Shown: positions 9,639-17,358 of the stretch, in pieces
Position numbering within the stretch: position 1 is the first letter of the stretch
How the letters are laid out: each line of letters begins with the position of its first letter
From: Cytobacillus stercorigallinarum
GTDB lineage: Bacteria > Bacillota > Bacilli > Bacillales > Cytobacillaceae
Assembly (NCBI RefSeq): GCF_014836495.1
Contig: NZ_JACSQT010000007.1
Location: 62,001 to 126,000, forward strand
Reading direction: 5' to 3'
Length of the DNA stretch: 64,000 bases
Translations under genes and position numbers: made by a program
Notes under the pieces: model-generated
What the model saw: only the letters and a program-made list of their open reading frames with translations
Databases searched by the model: none
Told to the model about the DNA's origin: nothing

Positions 9639-9668
9639 ATATTAAGTTGTTCCACTTAAATATATCAA
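9639..9668 (-). promoter_or_regulatory. Putative sigma-A promoter of the riboswitch-prp operon
   Basis: Minus-strand TTGATA and TAATAT separated by 18 bases, placing the transcription start about at the 5' end of the riboswitch. Confidence 0.55.
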
Positions 9669-9791
9669 TATTTTAGAAAATTTACAATCCTTTTTCTTAT
9701 TCACACTGCTTTTCACTTTTTATTAATGTCATGTCACCTACAACCATAGCTTATAACATTTCCCATTTTGTAGAAAAAATAAATCGCCCCA

Positions 9792-9844
9792 TAGACAGAC
9801 AAGATGGCTTTTTGTTATAGTATATTAGTTACCATTGATAACTA
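9792..9844 (+). promoter_or_regulatory. Promoter with overlapping palindromic operator for the MarR-MFS operon
   Basis: TAGACA (9792-9797) and TATAGT (9816-9821) are 18 bases apart. A 19-base near-perfect palindrome (9826-9844, arms TAGTTA/TAACTA, one mismatched pair) covers the expected start of transcription, a typical place for MarR autorepression. It also overlaps the upstream TTG codon of the MarR frame. Confidence 0.55.
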
Positions 9845-10278
9845 TTTTAAATGAGGTGGATATTATAATAGCTAGCCAAAGATTCTTCCATCATTTTATG
9901 ATGCTTTATCGCCCTTTTGAAAATAGACTGAATAGCTTATTAACGAAACACCAATTACAACGAGCACAGTGGACAATCCTTTATTATCTCTACCATTTCG
10001 GTCCAACGACTTTAGTAGAAATTGCTGCGTATCAAGGTGTTGAAAAGCCAACAGTCACGAGGACAATAAACCAGCTTGAGGAATATGGATATGTAGAAAA
10101 AATCCCAAGCATGGATAAACGTGAAAAGAAAATGAAGATAACGAACGAAGGTGAGCGCATATACAAACAAATCCGCATTCCGATTGATCAGTTCGAAATG
10201 GAAATATTAGAGGGAATCACAACTGAAGAACAAGAAGAATGTATTCGGATTTTTGATAGTATTAAAAGCAATTTGTAA
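9835..10278 (+). CDS. MarR family transcriptional regulator
   Basis: Up to 147 residues with the MarR winged helix-turn-helix (EIAAYQGVEKPTVTRTINQL) and the wing MDKREKKMKITNEG. It probably represses itself and the MFS transporter gene 17 bases downstream through the palindrome 9826-9844. The start is odd: the frame opens at TTG 9835, which would be at or before the predicted mRNA start and has no ribosome site. A good AATGAGGTGG site at 9850-9859 is followed in frame only by ATT/ATA codons or a GTG within the site itself. Function by family is clear; the first 10-12 residues are not. Confidence 0.85.
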   Translation: MITILNEVDIIIASQRFFHHFMMLYRPFENRLNSLLTKHQLQRAQWTILYYLYHFGPTTLVEIAAYQGVEKPTVTRTINQLEEYGYVEKIPSMDKREKKMKITNEGERIYKQIRIPIDQFEMEILEGITTEEQEECIRIFDSIKSNL

Positions 10279-10295
10279 GGAGGAAGAAAAAAAAT

Positions 10296-11507
10296 ATGCG
10301 TTCAACAAAAGAAAAATTATGGACTAAGGACTTTATCACCATTTCTTCCGTAAACTTTTTTCTAACATTAGTGTTTTATTTATTAATGGTTACCATTGCG
10401 GTGTATGCCGTCGAAGCACATCATGCGACTGCCAGCCAAGCTGGCTTAGTTACAGGCATATTTATTATAGGAACATTGGTGGGAAGGTTGTTTATCGGTA
10501 AATATATTGATCGTATTGGCCGGAAGAAGACTTTAATCATCGGCTTACTATTATTTAGTTTATCAACAAGTCTTTATTTTATTGAAATTGATGTTAATTT
10601 CTTACTTATTACCCGCTTCATCCACGGTTTAACATTAGGGATGGCAAGTACAGCAAGTGGTACAATTGTCGCTTCAGTTATTCCGCAAACAAGGAAAGGT
10701 GAAGGAATCGGCTATTTTAGTATGAGTAACACTTTAGCAACAGCAATTGGACCTTTTATCGGTATGTTAATGAGTCAATACACAACTTTTCATACGATTT
10801 TCATTTTTTGTTTGGTTCTTGGTATTATTGGCCTACTTATCGGGTTTACTGTGAATGTGAAGGAATTAACTGAAGATGAGAAAGCTCAATTTCAATCATC
10901 TGGCTTTCAATTGGCTAGCTTTATTGAACCAAAGGCACTTCCAATTGCACTCGTCACATTAACCGTCGCATTTTGTTATTCTAGCGTCTTGTCATTTATT
11001 AATTTTTATGCAATTGAAAAGGACTTAGTCAATGCCGCTAGCTTTTTCTTCTTTGTCTATGCCATTGCCGTCTTACTTTCCCGCCCTTTCACTGGTAGAT
11101 TGATGGACAGCAAAGGAGCAAATTATGTGATGTATCCAGCGTTCATATTATTTGGTGCAGGTCTATTCTTACTTAGTAATTCTTCAAATGGTGTTATGCT
11201 ATTAGTGGCGGGGGCTTTAATTGGCTTGGGCTTTGGTAATATGCAGTCTTGTACACAAGCGATTGCCGTCAAATTAACACCCCCCCATCGCATGGGGCTA
11301 GCTACTTCCACCTTCTTTATCTTTCTCGATGGTGGTTTAGGTTTTGGACCGTATTTATTAGGTTTACTGATTCCTATAACAGGCTACAGTATGTTATATA
11401 TTTATATGGGGGTTGTGGCAATTGCTTCAATTATCCTTTACTTCTTAGTTTATGGACGAATCGAACACAAGGAAAGTAAACAGGCACACCAAACAGCATC
11501 AATGTAA
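10296..11507 (+). CDS. Major facilitator superfamily drug-type transporter
   Basis: 403 residues with about twelve membrane segments. The loop 2-3 MFS signature is visible as GRLFIGKYIDRIGRKK, with a related GRLMDSKG repeat in the second half. Start ATG follows AAGGAGGAAG. Co-transcribed with the MarR regulator 17 bases upstream, the classic layout of an efflux pump controlled by its own MarR repressor. Likely exports a toxic small molecule by proton antiport; the substrate is unknown. A strong hairpin at 11527-11562 follows. Confidence 0.88.
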   Translation: MRSTKEKLWTKDFITISSVNFFLTLVFYLLMVTIAVYAVEAHHATASQAGLVTGIFIIGTLVGRLFIGKYIDRIGRKKTLIIGLLLFSLSTSLYFIEIDVNFLLITRFIHGLTLGMASTASGTIVASVIPQTRKGEGIGYFSMSNTLATAIGPFIGMLMSQYTTFHTIFIFCLVLGIIGLLIGFTVNVKELTEDEKAQFQSSGFQLASFIEPKALPIALVTLTVAFCYSSVLSFINFYAIEKDLVNAASFFFFVYAIAVLLSRPFTGRLMDSKGANYVMYPAFILFGAGLFLLSNSSNGVMLLVAGALIGLGFGNMQSCTQAIAVKLTPPHRMGLATSTFFIFLDGGLGFGPYLLGLLIPITGYSMLYIYMGVVAIASIILYFLVYGRIEHKESKQAHQTASM

Positions 11508-11526
11508 AATAAAGTATGTTATCATT

Positions 11527-11562
11527 AGAGAAGAGACTTCATGTGATTGAAGTCTCTTCTCT
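11527..11562. terminator. Bidirectional intrinsic terminator
   Basis: Fifteen-pair stem AGAGAAGAGACTTCA/TGAAGTCTCTTCTCT with a six-base loop, between the convergent MFS gene and the small gene at 11567. Confidence 0.8.
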
Positions 11563-11566
11563 CTAA

Positions 11567-11752
11567 TTAAAATGGTTTATTCGGTTCATATGTCGGCTGT
11601 TGGTTAGTCACTTCATACTCATAACTTTTTTCCATTCCTGCTTGTACTTCTTCTGACTGTTCTAATTCTGTATCCATTTGATTGTATTGTTGAGCCTCAT
11701 TCTGAGCAGCAATAATTTTTTCATCCACTTGATTATCATACTTTTTTTCCAT
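11567..11752 (-). CDS. Small acidic hydrophilic protein, unknown
   Basis: 61 residues, rich in Gln, Glu, Asn and Tyr, no hydrophobic segment, probably partly disordered. ATG at 11752 is preceded by AGGGGAGTG at a normal distance, so expression is credible. The composition recalls small Bacillus proteins of unknown role (some spore-associated), but I recognise no family. Divergent from the phosphotransferase gene. Confidence 0.6.
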   Translation of the reverse strand: MEKKYDNQVDEKIIAAQNEAQQYNQMDTELEQSEEVQAGMEKSYEYEVTNQQPTYEPNKPF

Positions 11753-11838
11753 TGCTTTTCACTCCCCTTTATAAGATGTCTCGCCTATTTTTCCCTCTAA
11801 AAAACGATTTATACAAAATAATAAAAGGAGACTGTTCC

Positions 11839-12696
11839 ATGAAGGAATTAATTAAAAAACACCTTCCGCATCTTCAGGAAATACAGATTGAAAGCAATCA
11901 TTCTGGTTGGGATCATCATATTTATATTGTCAATCAAACATATGTCATTCGAATACCAAAAACAAAACAAGTATTAGCGAAAATGAACAAGGAAATCAAA
12001 CTACTGCACCAGTTATCATATCTTTCATCGATAATTGAAATACCAAATTATCATCCATTTTATAATAAAGACGGACAAGTGATTGGTGTTTTTTACCCTT
12101 TTATTAAAGGACAAGCATTATCTCATTCATTGATTATTCCTCCTTTATATGAAGCCAAGCGGCTAGGTATATTTCTTACAGAATTACATCGCTTGGATAT
12201 ATATGAAGCAAAGAAAGGCGGTATAGAAGAACGACATAGTAAAGATTATTGGGCGCAATTACAGCAAACGCTGAAAACAAAAATATTTCCGTTCTTAAAT
12301 GAAGGCGAAAAGGAAGAAATTAATAAACTATTTTTAGCGGTGTCAAAATTTAAAGAAGCAAAAGTGGTGATTCATGGCGATCTGACAAGTGCCAATATCC
12401 TTTATCATCCAATCAAAAAGGAGATATCAGGAATTATAGACTTTACAGATACGCAAATAGGGGACCCGGCGTTTGACTTTGCAGGGCTATATTGGGATTT
12501 CGGAGATCAATTTACTAAAGAAGCTCTCGCAGCTTATGAAACACAATTTAATAAAGAAGAAATGTATAGAAGAGTCACTTCCTTTTATGGCTTACAACCA
12601 ATTTTTCACGAATGGTTAAAAATCGTCAATGAGCAGGATGAAAAAATTGTAAATAAAGGAATGACCAAAATACAAATGATTCGAAAGATAAGTTAA
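11839..12696 (+). CDS. Aminoglycoside phosphotransferase (APH) family kinase
   Basis: About 285 residues with the APH/choline kinase fold: Brenner motif VIHGDLTSANILYH (catalytic Asp and Asn) and the metal-binding IIDFTDTQIGDPAFD. ATG at 11839 is chosen for the AAGGAG eight bases upstream; a longer frame back to 11752 lacks a site. Such proteins phosphorylate small hydroxyl compounds, and many chromosomal members do not confer resistance. A second family member lies at 55572-56495. Confidence 0.8.
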   Translation: MKELIKKHLPHLQEIQIESNHSGWDHHIYIVNQTYVIRIPKTKQVLAKMNKEIKLLHQLSYLSSIIEIPNYHPFYNKDGQVIGVFYPFIKGQALSHSLIIPPLYEAKRLGIFLTELHRLDIYEAKKGGIEERHSKDYWAQLQQTLKTKIFPFLNEGEKEEINKLFLAVSKFKEAKVVIHGDLTSANILYHPIKKEISGIIDFTDTQIGDPAFDFAGLYWDFGDQFTKEALAAYETQFNKEEMYRRVTSFYGLQPIFHEWLKIVNEQDEKIVNKGMTKIQMIRKIS

Positions 12697-12721
12697 CAGT
12701 TATTCTCCACTATTATCATTA

Positions 12722-12763
12722 GAAACCGAACAAATCCATATGAATTTGTTCGGTTTCTTGTTT
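12722..12763 (+). terminator. Intrinsic terminator, probably bidirectional
   Basis: Fourteen-pair stem GAAACCGAACAAAT/ATTTGTTCGGTTTC followed by TTGTTT, between the convergent phosphotransferase and metQ genes. Confidence 0.75.
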
Positions 12764-12782
12764 AGACTTACTTCGTTTATAA

Positions 12783-13607
12783 TTATTCCATCCACGCTGG
12801 CTTTCCAAACCCTTGAAACGATTCGTCGATGATTTTTTCAAATTCTGCAGACTCAACCACTTCTTTTAAGTCTTTCGCATATTGTTTATCTTCATAGTCT
12901 GCTCTAATTGCAACCACATTGCGATAATCATCAAGCATATTTTCCAATGCTAGTGCACTTAATAAGTCCATATCGGCTGCCAATGCAAAGTTACCTGGAA
13001 CTGCAGCTAGATCAACACCTTCAAGAGATCTTGGTAATTGTCCTGCTTCAATCGGTTGAAAGACTAAGTTCTTTTTATTTTCCTTCACATCTTTTTCAGA
13101 TACTGTTAGTGGATCGGCATTTCCATCAATCGTAATAAGACCTTCGTCACTTAACGTATTTAAGGCGCGCGCTGCATTCGTTGGGTCATTTGGAATAGCA
13201 ATGGTTGCACCGTCTTTTATCTCATCAATTGAATTAAACACATTCGAGTAAATTCCCATAGGGGCTGTTGGGACAATAATTAATGGTGTTAAGTCCATAT
13301 TATTTTCTTTCTCGAAGTTCTCTAAATAAATAGTATGTTGGAAAAGGTTAGCTTGGATATCATCTTCATTTAAAGCTTTGTTAGGTTGGATATAATCACT
13401 AAACTCTACGACAGTTACTTTATATCCTTTTTCCTCTAGACCAGGTACAATGGCTTTCTTCAACATATCACTATAAGGACCGGCAGTAGCGCCAATTTTA
13501 AGTTCTTTCGTTTCATCTACTTTTTCTCCACTCGTGTCTGAACCTCCGCCACATGCTGTTAGTAAACTAACAGTTGCAATGAATAAAACAATTAGCCACT
13601 TTCTCAT
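12783..13607 (-). CDS. metQ: Methionine ABC transporter substrate-binding lipoprotein
   Basis: 274 residues of the NlpA/MetQ family. The signal peptide ends in the lipobox LLTAC, followed by the typical ELKIGATAGPYSDML start of the mature protein, the FQHTIYLENF segment and the substrate-region IAIPNDPTNAARAL. It should bind L- or D-methionine outside the membrane and deliver it to MetNP. ATG at 13607 has GGGGAGG seven bases upstream. No metN or metP is adjacent, so the ATPase and permease must be elsewhere. Expression is under the SAM-I riboswitch 13699-13805, which fits a methionine uptake role. Confidence 0.92.
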   Translation of the reverse strand: MRKWLIVLFIATVSLLTACGGGSDTSGEKVDETKELKIGATAGPYSDMLKKAIVPGLEEKGYKVTVVEFSDYIQPNKALNEDDIQANLFQHTIYLENFEKENNMDLTPLIIVPTAPMGIYSNVFNSIDEIKDGATIAIPNDPTNAARALNTLSDEGLITIDGNADPLTVSEKDVKENKKNLVFQPIEAGQLPRSLEGVDLAAVPGNFALAADMDLLSALALENMLDDYRNVVAIRADYEDKQYAKDLKEVVESAEFEKIIDESFQGFGKPAWME

Positions 13608-13645
13608 TATGTTTCCTCCCCATAGCTGTAACCAGAATTTTAACC

Positions 13646-13684
13646 AATAAAAAATGCCACTATTCATCATCTGAAAGAGGCATT
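13646..13684 (-). terminator. SAM-riboswitch terminator
   Basis: Minus-strand AATGCC...GGCATT stem with inner pairs, followed by TTTTATT, between the S-box aptamer and metQ. Confidence 0.6.
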
Positions 13685-13698
13685 GATTTATATTCCGC

Positions 13699-13805
13699 CT
13701 TATCTTTCAGAATGAATGGATATCATTCTGCAGGAATTGGCACCTTCCCAATATTGGGGGTTGCCGGACGTCATAGGGCCTAGTCCCTCAGTCTCTCTGG
13801 ATAAG
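13699..13805 (-). promoter_or_regulatory. SAM-I (S-box) riboswitch controlling metQ
   Basis: On the minus strand the conserved S-box blocks appear in order: P1 arm CTTATC, AGAGAGACTGAGGGACT, GGCCCTATGACGTCC, GGCAACC, AAGGTGCCAATTCCTGC and the closing arm GATAAG. S-adenosylmethionine would be expected to promote the downstream terminator (13646-13684) and reduce methionine uptake. Confidence 0.95.
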
Positions 13806-14052
13806 CTTTTTATTTAATTTTTATGATATGATATTACTACTCTCCATTATTTTTGTCAATGTTCGAAATAATGTTATTACATCCAATCTTCTTAGAAAAA
13901 GTGCCTATCGACAAAACTTCTCCTTCTTTATCCTTTTAAAATAAAAAAGGAGATTGAATATTTCCCTTTTTATAAAATTAACTGGACATTTTGTCTTTTT
14001 GGTTATAAAATGCGTTCGTATATAGATTAAATAAATGAAGGTGGATTAAAAA

Positions 14053-15216
14053 ATGGAATTATCGCATCGTTTGAAGCAATTACCTCAACAATTTTTTGCT
14101 TCCCTTGTTCAAAAAGTAGCTGCTGCAAAACTTGAAGGCAGAGACGTTATTAACCTAGGACAAGGCAATCCCGACCAGCCTACACCTGTACATATTGTAC
14201 AATCACTTCAGCAGGCTGCCGAAGACCCAATGACACATAAATATTCTCCTTTTCGAGGAATTAATGAATTAAAGAAAGCCGCTGCTTCCTTTTATAAACG
14301 TGAATATGGGGTAGACATTAACCCTGAAAAAGAAGTCGCTATCCTCTTTGGCGCAAAAGCAGGTTTAGTAGAAATTCCATTATGCCTTCTTAATGAGGGA
14401 GATTTAATGCTCTTACCAGATCCTGGTTACCCTGATTATGAATCTGGTGCGGTTTTGGCCAATGTAAAATACGAAACCTTTCCTTTAAAAGAAGAAAACC
14501 ATTTTTTACCTGATTTTTTACAGTTTACGGAAAAACAAAAAAAGGATGCTCGCCTATTATTTTTGAATTACCCTAATAACCCAACAGGTGCGACAGCTGA
14601 TTCGACATTTTTTGAAGAGACTGTTGCTTTTGCTAAAGAAAACAATATCACCATCTTACATGATTTCGCTTATGGCGCCATCGGCTTTGATGGAAAGAAA
14701 CCTGAAAGTTTCTTGGCGACAGCCGGAGCGAAAGATGTCGGCATTGAAATGTATACATTATCTAAAACATATAATATGGCTGGGTGGAGAGTTGGATTTG
14801 CAGTTGGAAATGAAAAGATCATTGATGCCATCAATCTTCTTCAAGACCATATGTATGTGAGCTTATTCCCTGCCATACAAAAAGCCGCAGCCGATGCATT
14901 AAATGGGGATCAAACGAGTGTAGATGAGCTTGTTGCACGATATGAGGGGCGTAGAAATGCATTCATGAACGCTTGTGAAAAAATTGGCTGGTACGGCAAG
15001 TCACCTTCAGGGTCATTTTTTGCTTGGATGCCTGTACCTGAAGGGTATAATAGTGAAGATTTTGCTGATTACTTACTGGAAAAAGCCGATGTAGCTGTCG
15101 CCGCTGGAAAAGGATTTGGCACTTTTGGTGAAGGTTATGTTCGAGTTGGATTACTTGTCGATGAAGAACGATTAATTGAAGCAGTAGAACGAATTGGTCA
15201 ACTCAAATTATTTTAA
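14053..15216 (+). CDS. mtnE: Methionine-salvage aminotransferase (class I/II, MtnE type)
   Basis: 387 residues, closely similar over its whole length to B. subtilis MtnE (YkrV), which transaminates 2-keto-4-methylthiobutyrate to methionine at the end of the methylthioadenosine salvage pathway. Visible: DVINLGQGNPDQPTP, LNYPNNPTGA (cofactor Asn), HDFAYGAIGFDG, and the lysine motif YTLSKTYNMAGWRVGF. ATG at 14053 follows GAAGGTGG. The other mtn genes are not here; the gene stands alone, divergent from SAM-controlled metQ, and I see no S-box of its own in the 240 bases upstream. Confidence 0.9.
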   Translation: MELSHRLKQLPQQFFASLVQKVAAAKLEGRDVINLGQGNPDQPTPVHIVQSLQQAAEDPMTHKYSPFRGINELKKAAASFYKREYGVDINPEKEVAILFGAKAGLVEIPLCLLNEGDLMLLPDPGYPDYESGAVLANVKYETFPLKEENHFLPDFLQFTEKQKKDARLLFLNYPNNPTGATADSTFFEETVAFAKENNITILHDFAYGAIGFDGKKPESFLATAGAKDVGIEMYTLSKTYNMAGWRVGFAVGNEKIIDAINLLQDHMYVSLFPAIQKAAADALNGDQTSVDELVARYEGRRNAFMNACEKIGWYGKSPSGSFFAWMPVPEGYNSEDFADYLLEKADVAVAAGKGFGTFGEGYVRVGLLVDEERLIEAVERIGQLKLF

Positions 15217-15244
15217 TATAAGAGGTAGAAAAAATATAGTAGCC

Positions 15245-15301
15245 ACAAACCTAGCCGATAGGAACATGTATAAGTTTATGTTCCTATCGGCTAGGTTGTG
15301 T
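15245..15301. terminator. Long inverted repeat between convergent genes
   Basis: Arms of about 23 bases (ACAAACCTAGCCGATAGGAA... with its complement) enclose a ten-base loop. There is no strong T-run directly after either arm, so it may act as a bidirectional terminator or an mRNA-end stabiliser. Confidence 0.6.
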
Positions 15302-15326
15302 AACTTGGAGGCTTTTATTAACGAAC

Positions 15327-15980
15327 TCAACCTTCAATTTTCTTTTTCCTCGCTTCCGTATGAAAAGCGGTTATCCATTTATCTACAGCAAATATGTTGG
15401 GAATAATTTCTGGCTTAATCGCCGTAAAGGAAGCTAAGTCATATAAATTCGTCAACCTTCCACCTAATAAAACCCTAGGTTTCTTTGGTAAATACGAAAA
15501 AGCTTCCATATATTCAGTAAGTGCCGTTAAATGAGGAGCAATTGAAACCGATAGGCCAATCACATCTGGTTTCCAATCTTTCGCAGCCTGCAAAGCATAT
15601 TGTACAGGTAAATTGGCTCCTAGAAACTTGATCTTCCATCCATTCTCTGCGAATATACTTGCTACCATCTTCAATCCTAAATAATGCTGCTCCCCTGATA
15701 AACAAAGAAACATGGCAGTCGGTGCAAACTCATTAGTTTCGAACTGATGAGTTGCAGCTAATCTTGAAAGAATGAGATCGCAAACCCCCGATGCCAAATG
15801 TTCATCTGCAACGGTTATCTCAAAATTTTCCCATTTCAGGCCAATTTTAACCATTGCCGGTGTAATAATATCTTGATATATTTCTACATTAGACAAATAA
15901 TCGAATTGCTCAATATATTCCCAAGCATCAACAAAGGCTCCAGTTAAAAGGATTTCTGCTAGTTCTTCCCCCCTCGTCAC
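15327..15980 (-). CDS. Stand-alone cobalamin-binding protein with CarH-type photoreceptor motifs
   Basis: 217 residues. Residues 1-80 form a helical cap domain and 85-200 a Rossmann-like B12 domain. Both signatures of the CarH/AerR class are present: W50-x9-E60-H61 in the cap and E97-x-H99-x-x-G102, whose histidine is the expected lower cobalt ligand; SVS (144-146) and GG (173-174) complete the nucleotide-tail site. CarH proteins use adenosylcobalamin to sense light but carry a MerR DNA-binding domain, which is missing here. GTG start overlaps the previous stop (GTGA). Last gene of a four-gene operon with a Fur box; output partner unknown. Confidence 0.8.
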   Translation of the reverse strand: MTRGEELAEILLTGAFVDAWEYIEQFDYLSNVEIYQDIITPAMVKIGLKWENFEITVADEHLASGVCDLILSRLAATHQFETNEFAPTAMFLCLSGEQHYLGLKMVASIFAENGWKIKFLGANLPVQYALQAAKDWKPDVIGLSVSIAPHLTALTEYMEAFSYLPKKPRVLLGGRLTNLYDLASFTAIKPEIIPNIFAVDKWITAFHTEARKKKIEG

Positions 15981-16348
15981 TGTGCCTCTCCTCCTTGGAC
16001 ATCTCTTAAAATAGACACTGCCTCTCTTAACAAACCTATATAGGCAGAACTAATTTCATTCTCTACCATCGTACATTTTTTTAATTCCTCTTCTAAAAAA
16101 AGAAAATTATCAATCAAGGTTTGTGTAGTCATACCATATTTAATTAAGATACCTCTTAACCAAAGGGTATAGTCAGTGAAAATCTTTGATGTATTTAATT
16201 CCATTGCCGTCTTTAAATAATCTAGGTGATGCATATTATCAATAAATGTTTGATTTCTCCCACGGTCACCGTATCGTTCAATTAATGTAGGATCCTCTCG
16301 AAATATCCTTTTTGTTACTGCTTCAGCGATCATTTCATATTTACTCAC
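15977..16348 (-). CDS. Small all-helical protein, unknown, operon partner of the B12 protein
   Basis: 123 residues, predicted mostly helical, with no membrane segment. Notable are DPTLIERYGDRGRNQTFIDN, a MHHLDYLKTAMELN segment and TDYTLWLRGILIKYGM. It resembles helical sensor-input modules found ahead of B12 domains in other bacilli, but that is from general recollection and not proven. GTG start and stop both overlap the neighbours by four bases (GTGA), a sign of tight stoichiometric coupling to the cobalamin protein. Could form the N-terminal half of a split sensor. Confidence 0.7.
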   Translation of the reverse strand: MSKYEMIAEAVTKRIFREDPTLIERYGDRGRNQTFIDNMHHLDYLKTAMELNTSKIFTDYTLWLRGILIKYGMTTQTLIDNFLFLEEELKKCTMVENEISSAYIGLLREAVSILRDVQGGEAQ

Positions 16349-16650
16349 TTTACCACAACCTTATATTGCGACACTTTTGGAATCACTGCTGCTAATTCTT
16401 TATCTGGATACTTCTTTTCAAGATCATGAATTCGTTTAAAATCTTTACTTCTTACCCATCGCAAATAATCTTCCTTTGTTTCGAAAATTAATTGTACTGT
16501 AAGTTCTCCTTTACGTTTATCGTTTTGCAGCAACATAAAGTCGACAAACCCATCTGCTTGATCAACTAGACGTGAACGATTCTTATATATTTCAATCACT
16601 TCATTTGCTTTGCTTTCATTTACATCAAAGGTTGAGAATACAGTATACAT
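16345..16650 (-). CDS. Antibiotic biosynthesis monooxygenase-type protein, possible heme-degrading enzyme
   Basis: 101 residues of the ABM ferredoxin-like dimeric fold: N-terminal strand YTVFSTFDV, the VDQADGFVDFMLLQN strand-turn and the FETKEDYLRWVRSKDFKRIH helix are typical of HmoA/HmoB/IsdG relatives. Some members open heme to release iron; others act as quinol monooxygenases. The Fur box upstream of the operon favours the heme option, but the usual catalytic residues cannot be assigned with confidence. ATG follows GGGGGAAG that overlaps the previous stop. Confidence 0.75.
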   Translation of the reverse strand: MYTVFSTFDVNESKANEVIEIYKNRSRLVDQADGFVDFMLLQNDKRKGELTVQLIFETKEDYLRWVRSKDFKRIHDLEKKYPDKELAAVIPKVSQYKVVVK

Positions 16651-16659
16651 AACTTCCCC

Positions 16660-17157
16660 CTACACATTTGGACGTGTGTTACTTCCCCATTCCATAACAA
16701 TGGTCGGAATACTAAATCCGTAAATAGAATCATTCATTTCTCCTACTTGTTTAAATCCTTTTGAATGATAAAAATCGATAGCAGCATCATTTTGCATAAC
16801 GACAGAAACCGTAATTTTACGAACACCTTTAAAATAATCAAACATTGCTTTTAGTAAGGCTGTGCCAATACCTTGACGGTGAAAACTCGGCAATATATAT
16901 AAAGCGCCTAATTCTATTTCTTTTTTTATATTTATTAAAGAAAAATGAACAAATCCAATCACTTCTCCTTTTTCTTCAGCAACGAATAAAACAGAAGTAG
17001 ACAAACCTTTCATTAAAGCGTCTTCATTATATACAGATAATAAAAAATCAACCTGTGTCTGCTGGGGAATCAAGCCTTCATATGCGTAACGCCAACTCTC
17101 CCTAGCAACAGATTGGATTTGTGTACTATCTTTTCTTGTAAATAATCTAATTTTCAT
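16660..17157 (-). CDS. GNAT family N-acetyltransferase
   Basis: 165 residues of the GNAT fold. The acetyl-CoA pyrophosphate loop is RQGIGTALL after the ALYILPSFH strand, and DFYHSKGFKQVGE forms motif B near the end. First gene of the Fur-box operon; its stop lies nine bases before the monooxygenase start. ATG at 17157 has a GAAGG site. Substrate unknown. Confidence 0.85.
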   Translation of the reverse strand: MKIRLFTRKDSTQIQSVARESWRYAYEGLIPQQTQVDFLLSVYNEDALMKGLSTSVLFVAEEKGEVIGFVHFSLINIKKEIELGALYILPSFHRQGIGTALLKAMFDYFKGVRKITVSVVMQNDAAIDFYHSKGFKQVGEMNDSIYGFSIPTIVMEWGSNTRPNV

Positions 17158-17200
17158 ATTTGATACCTTCTAAAAGGTAGGAAACCTTCCCTTAAAATAA

Positions 17201-17215
17201 TGATTATGATAATCA
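17201..17215. promoter_or_regulatory. Fur-type box (perfect 7-1-7 palindrome)
   Basis: TGATTATGATAATCA matches the Bacillus Fur/PerR 7-1-7 consensus TGATAATNATTATCA at most positions and is fully symmetric. It lies 44 bases before the GNAT start, just downstream of a possible minus-strand promoter (TTCATT 17247-17252, TATGAT 17223-17228, spacer 18). Suggests iron repression of the four-gene operon. Confidence 0.65.
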
Positions 17216-17322
17216 AATTGTTATCATATTTATGATTGTAACAGGAAATGAAGTTAAGAAAAAGGCAAAGACGAGTTTGGTACGGCATATAAAGTAAACA
17301 CACCTAAGTTTTTACTTAAAGC

Positions 17323-17352
17323 TTGTTCAAAAAAATTATTCTATTGTATAAT
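17323..17352 (+). promoter_or_regulatory. Promoter of the antitoxin RNA
   Basis: TTGTTC and TATAAT separated by 18 bases on the + strand, followed about 100 bases later by a terminator and no ORF between. Confidence 0.7.
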
Positions 17353-17358
17353 AGGACT

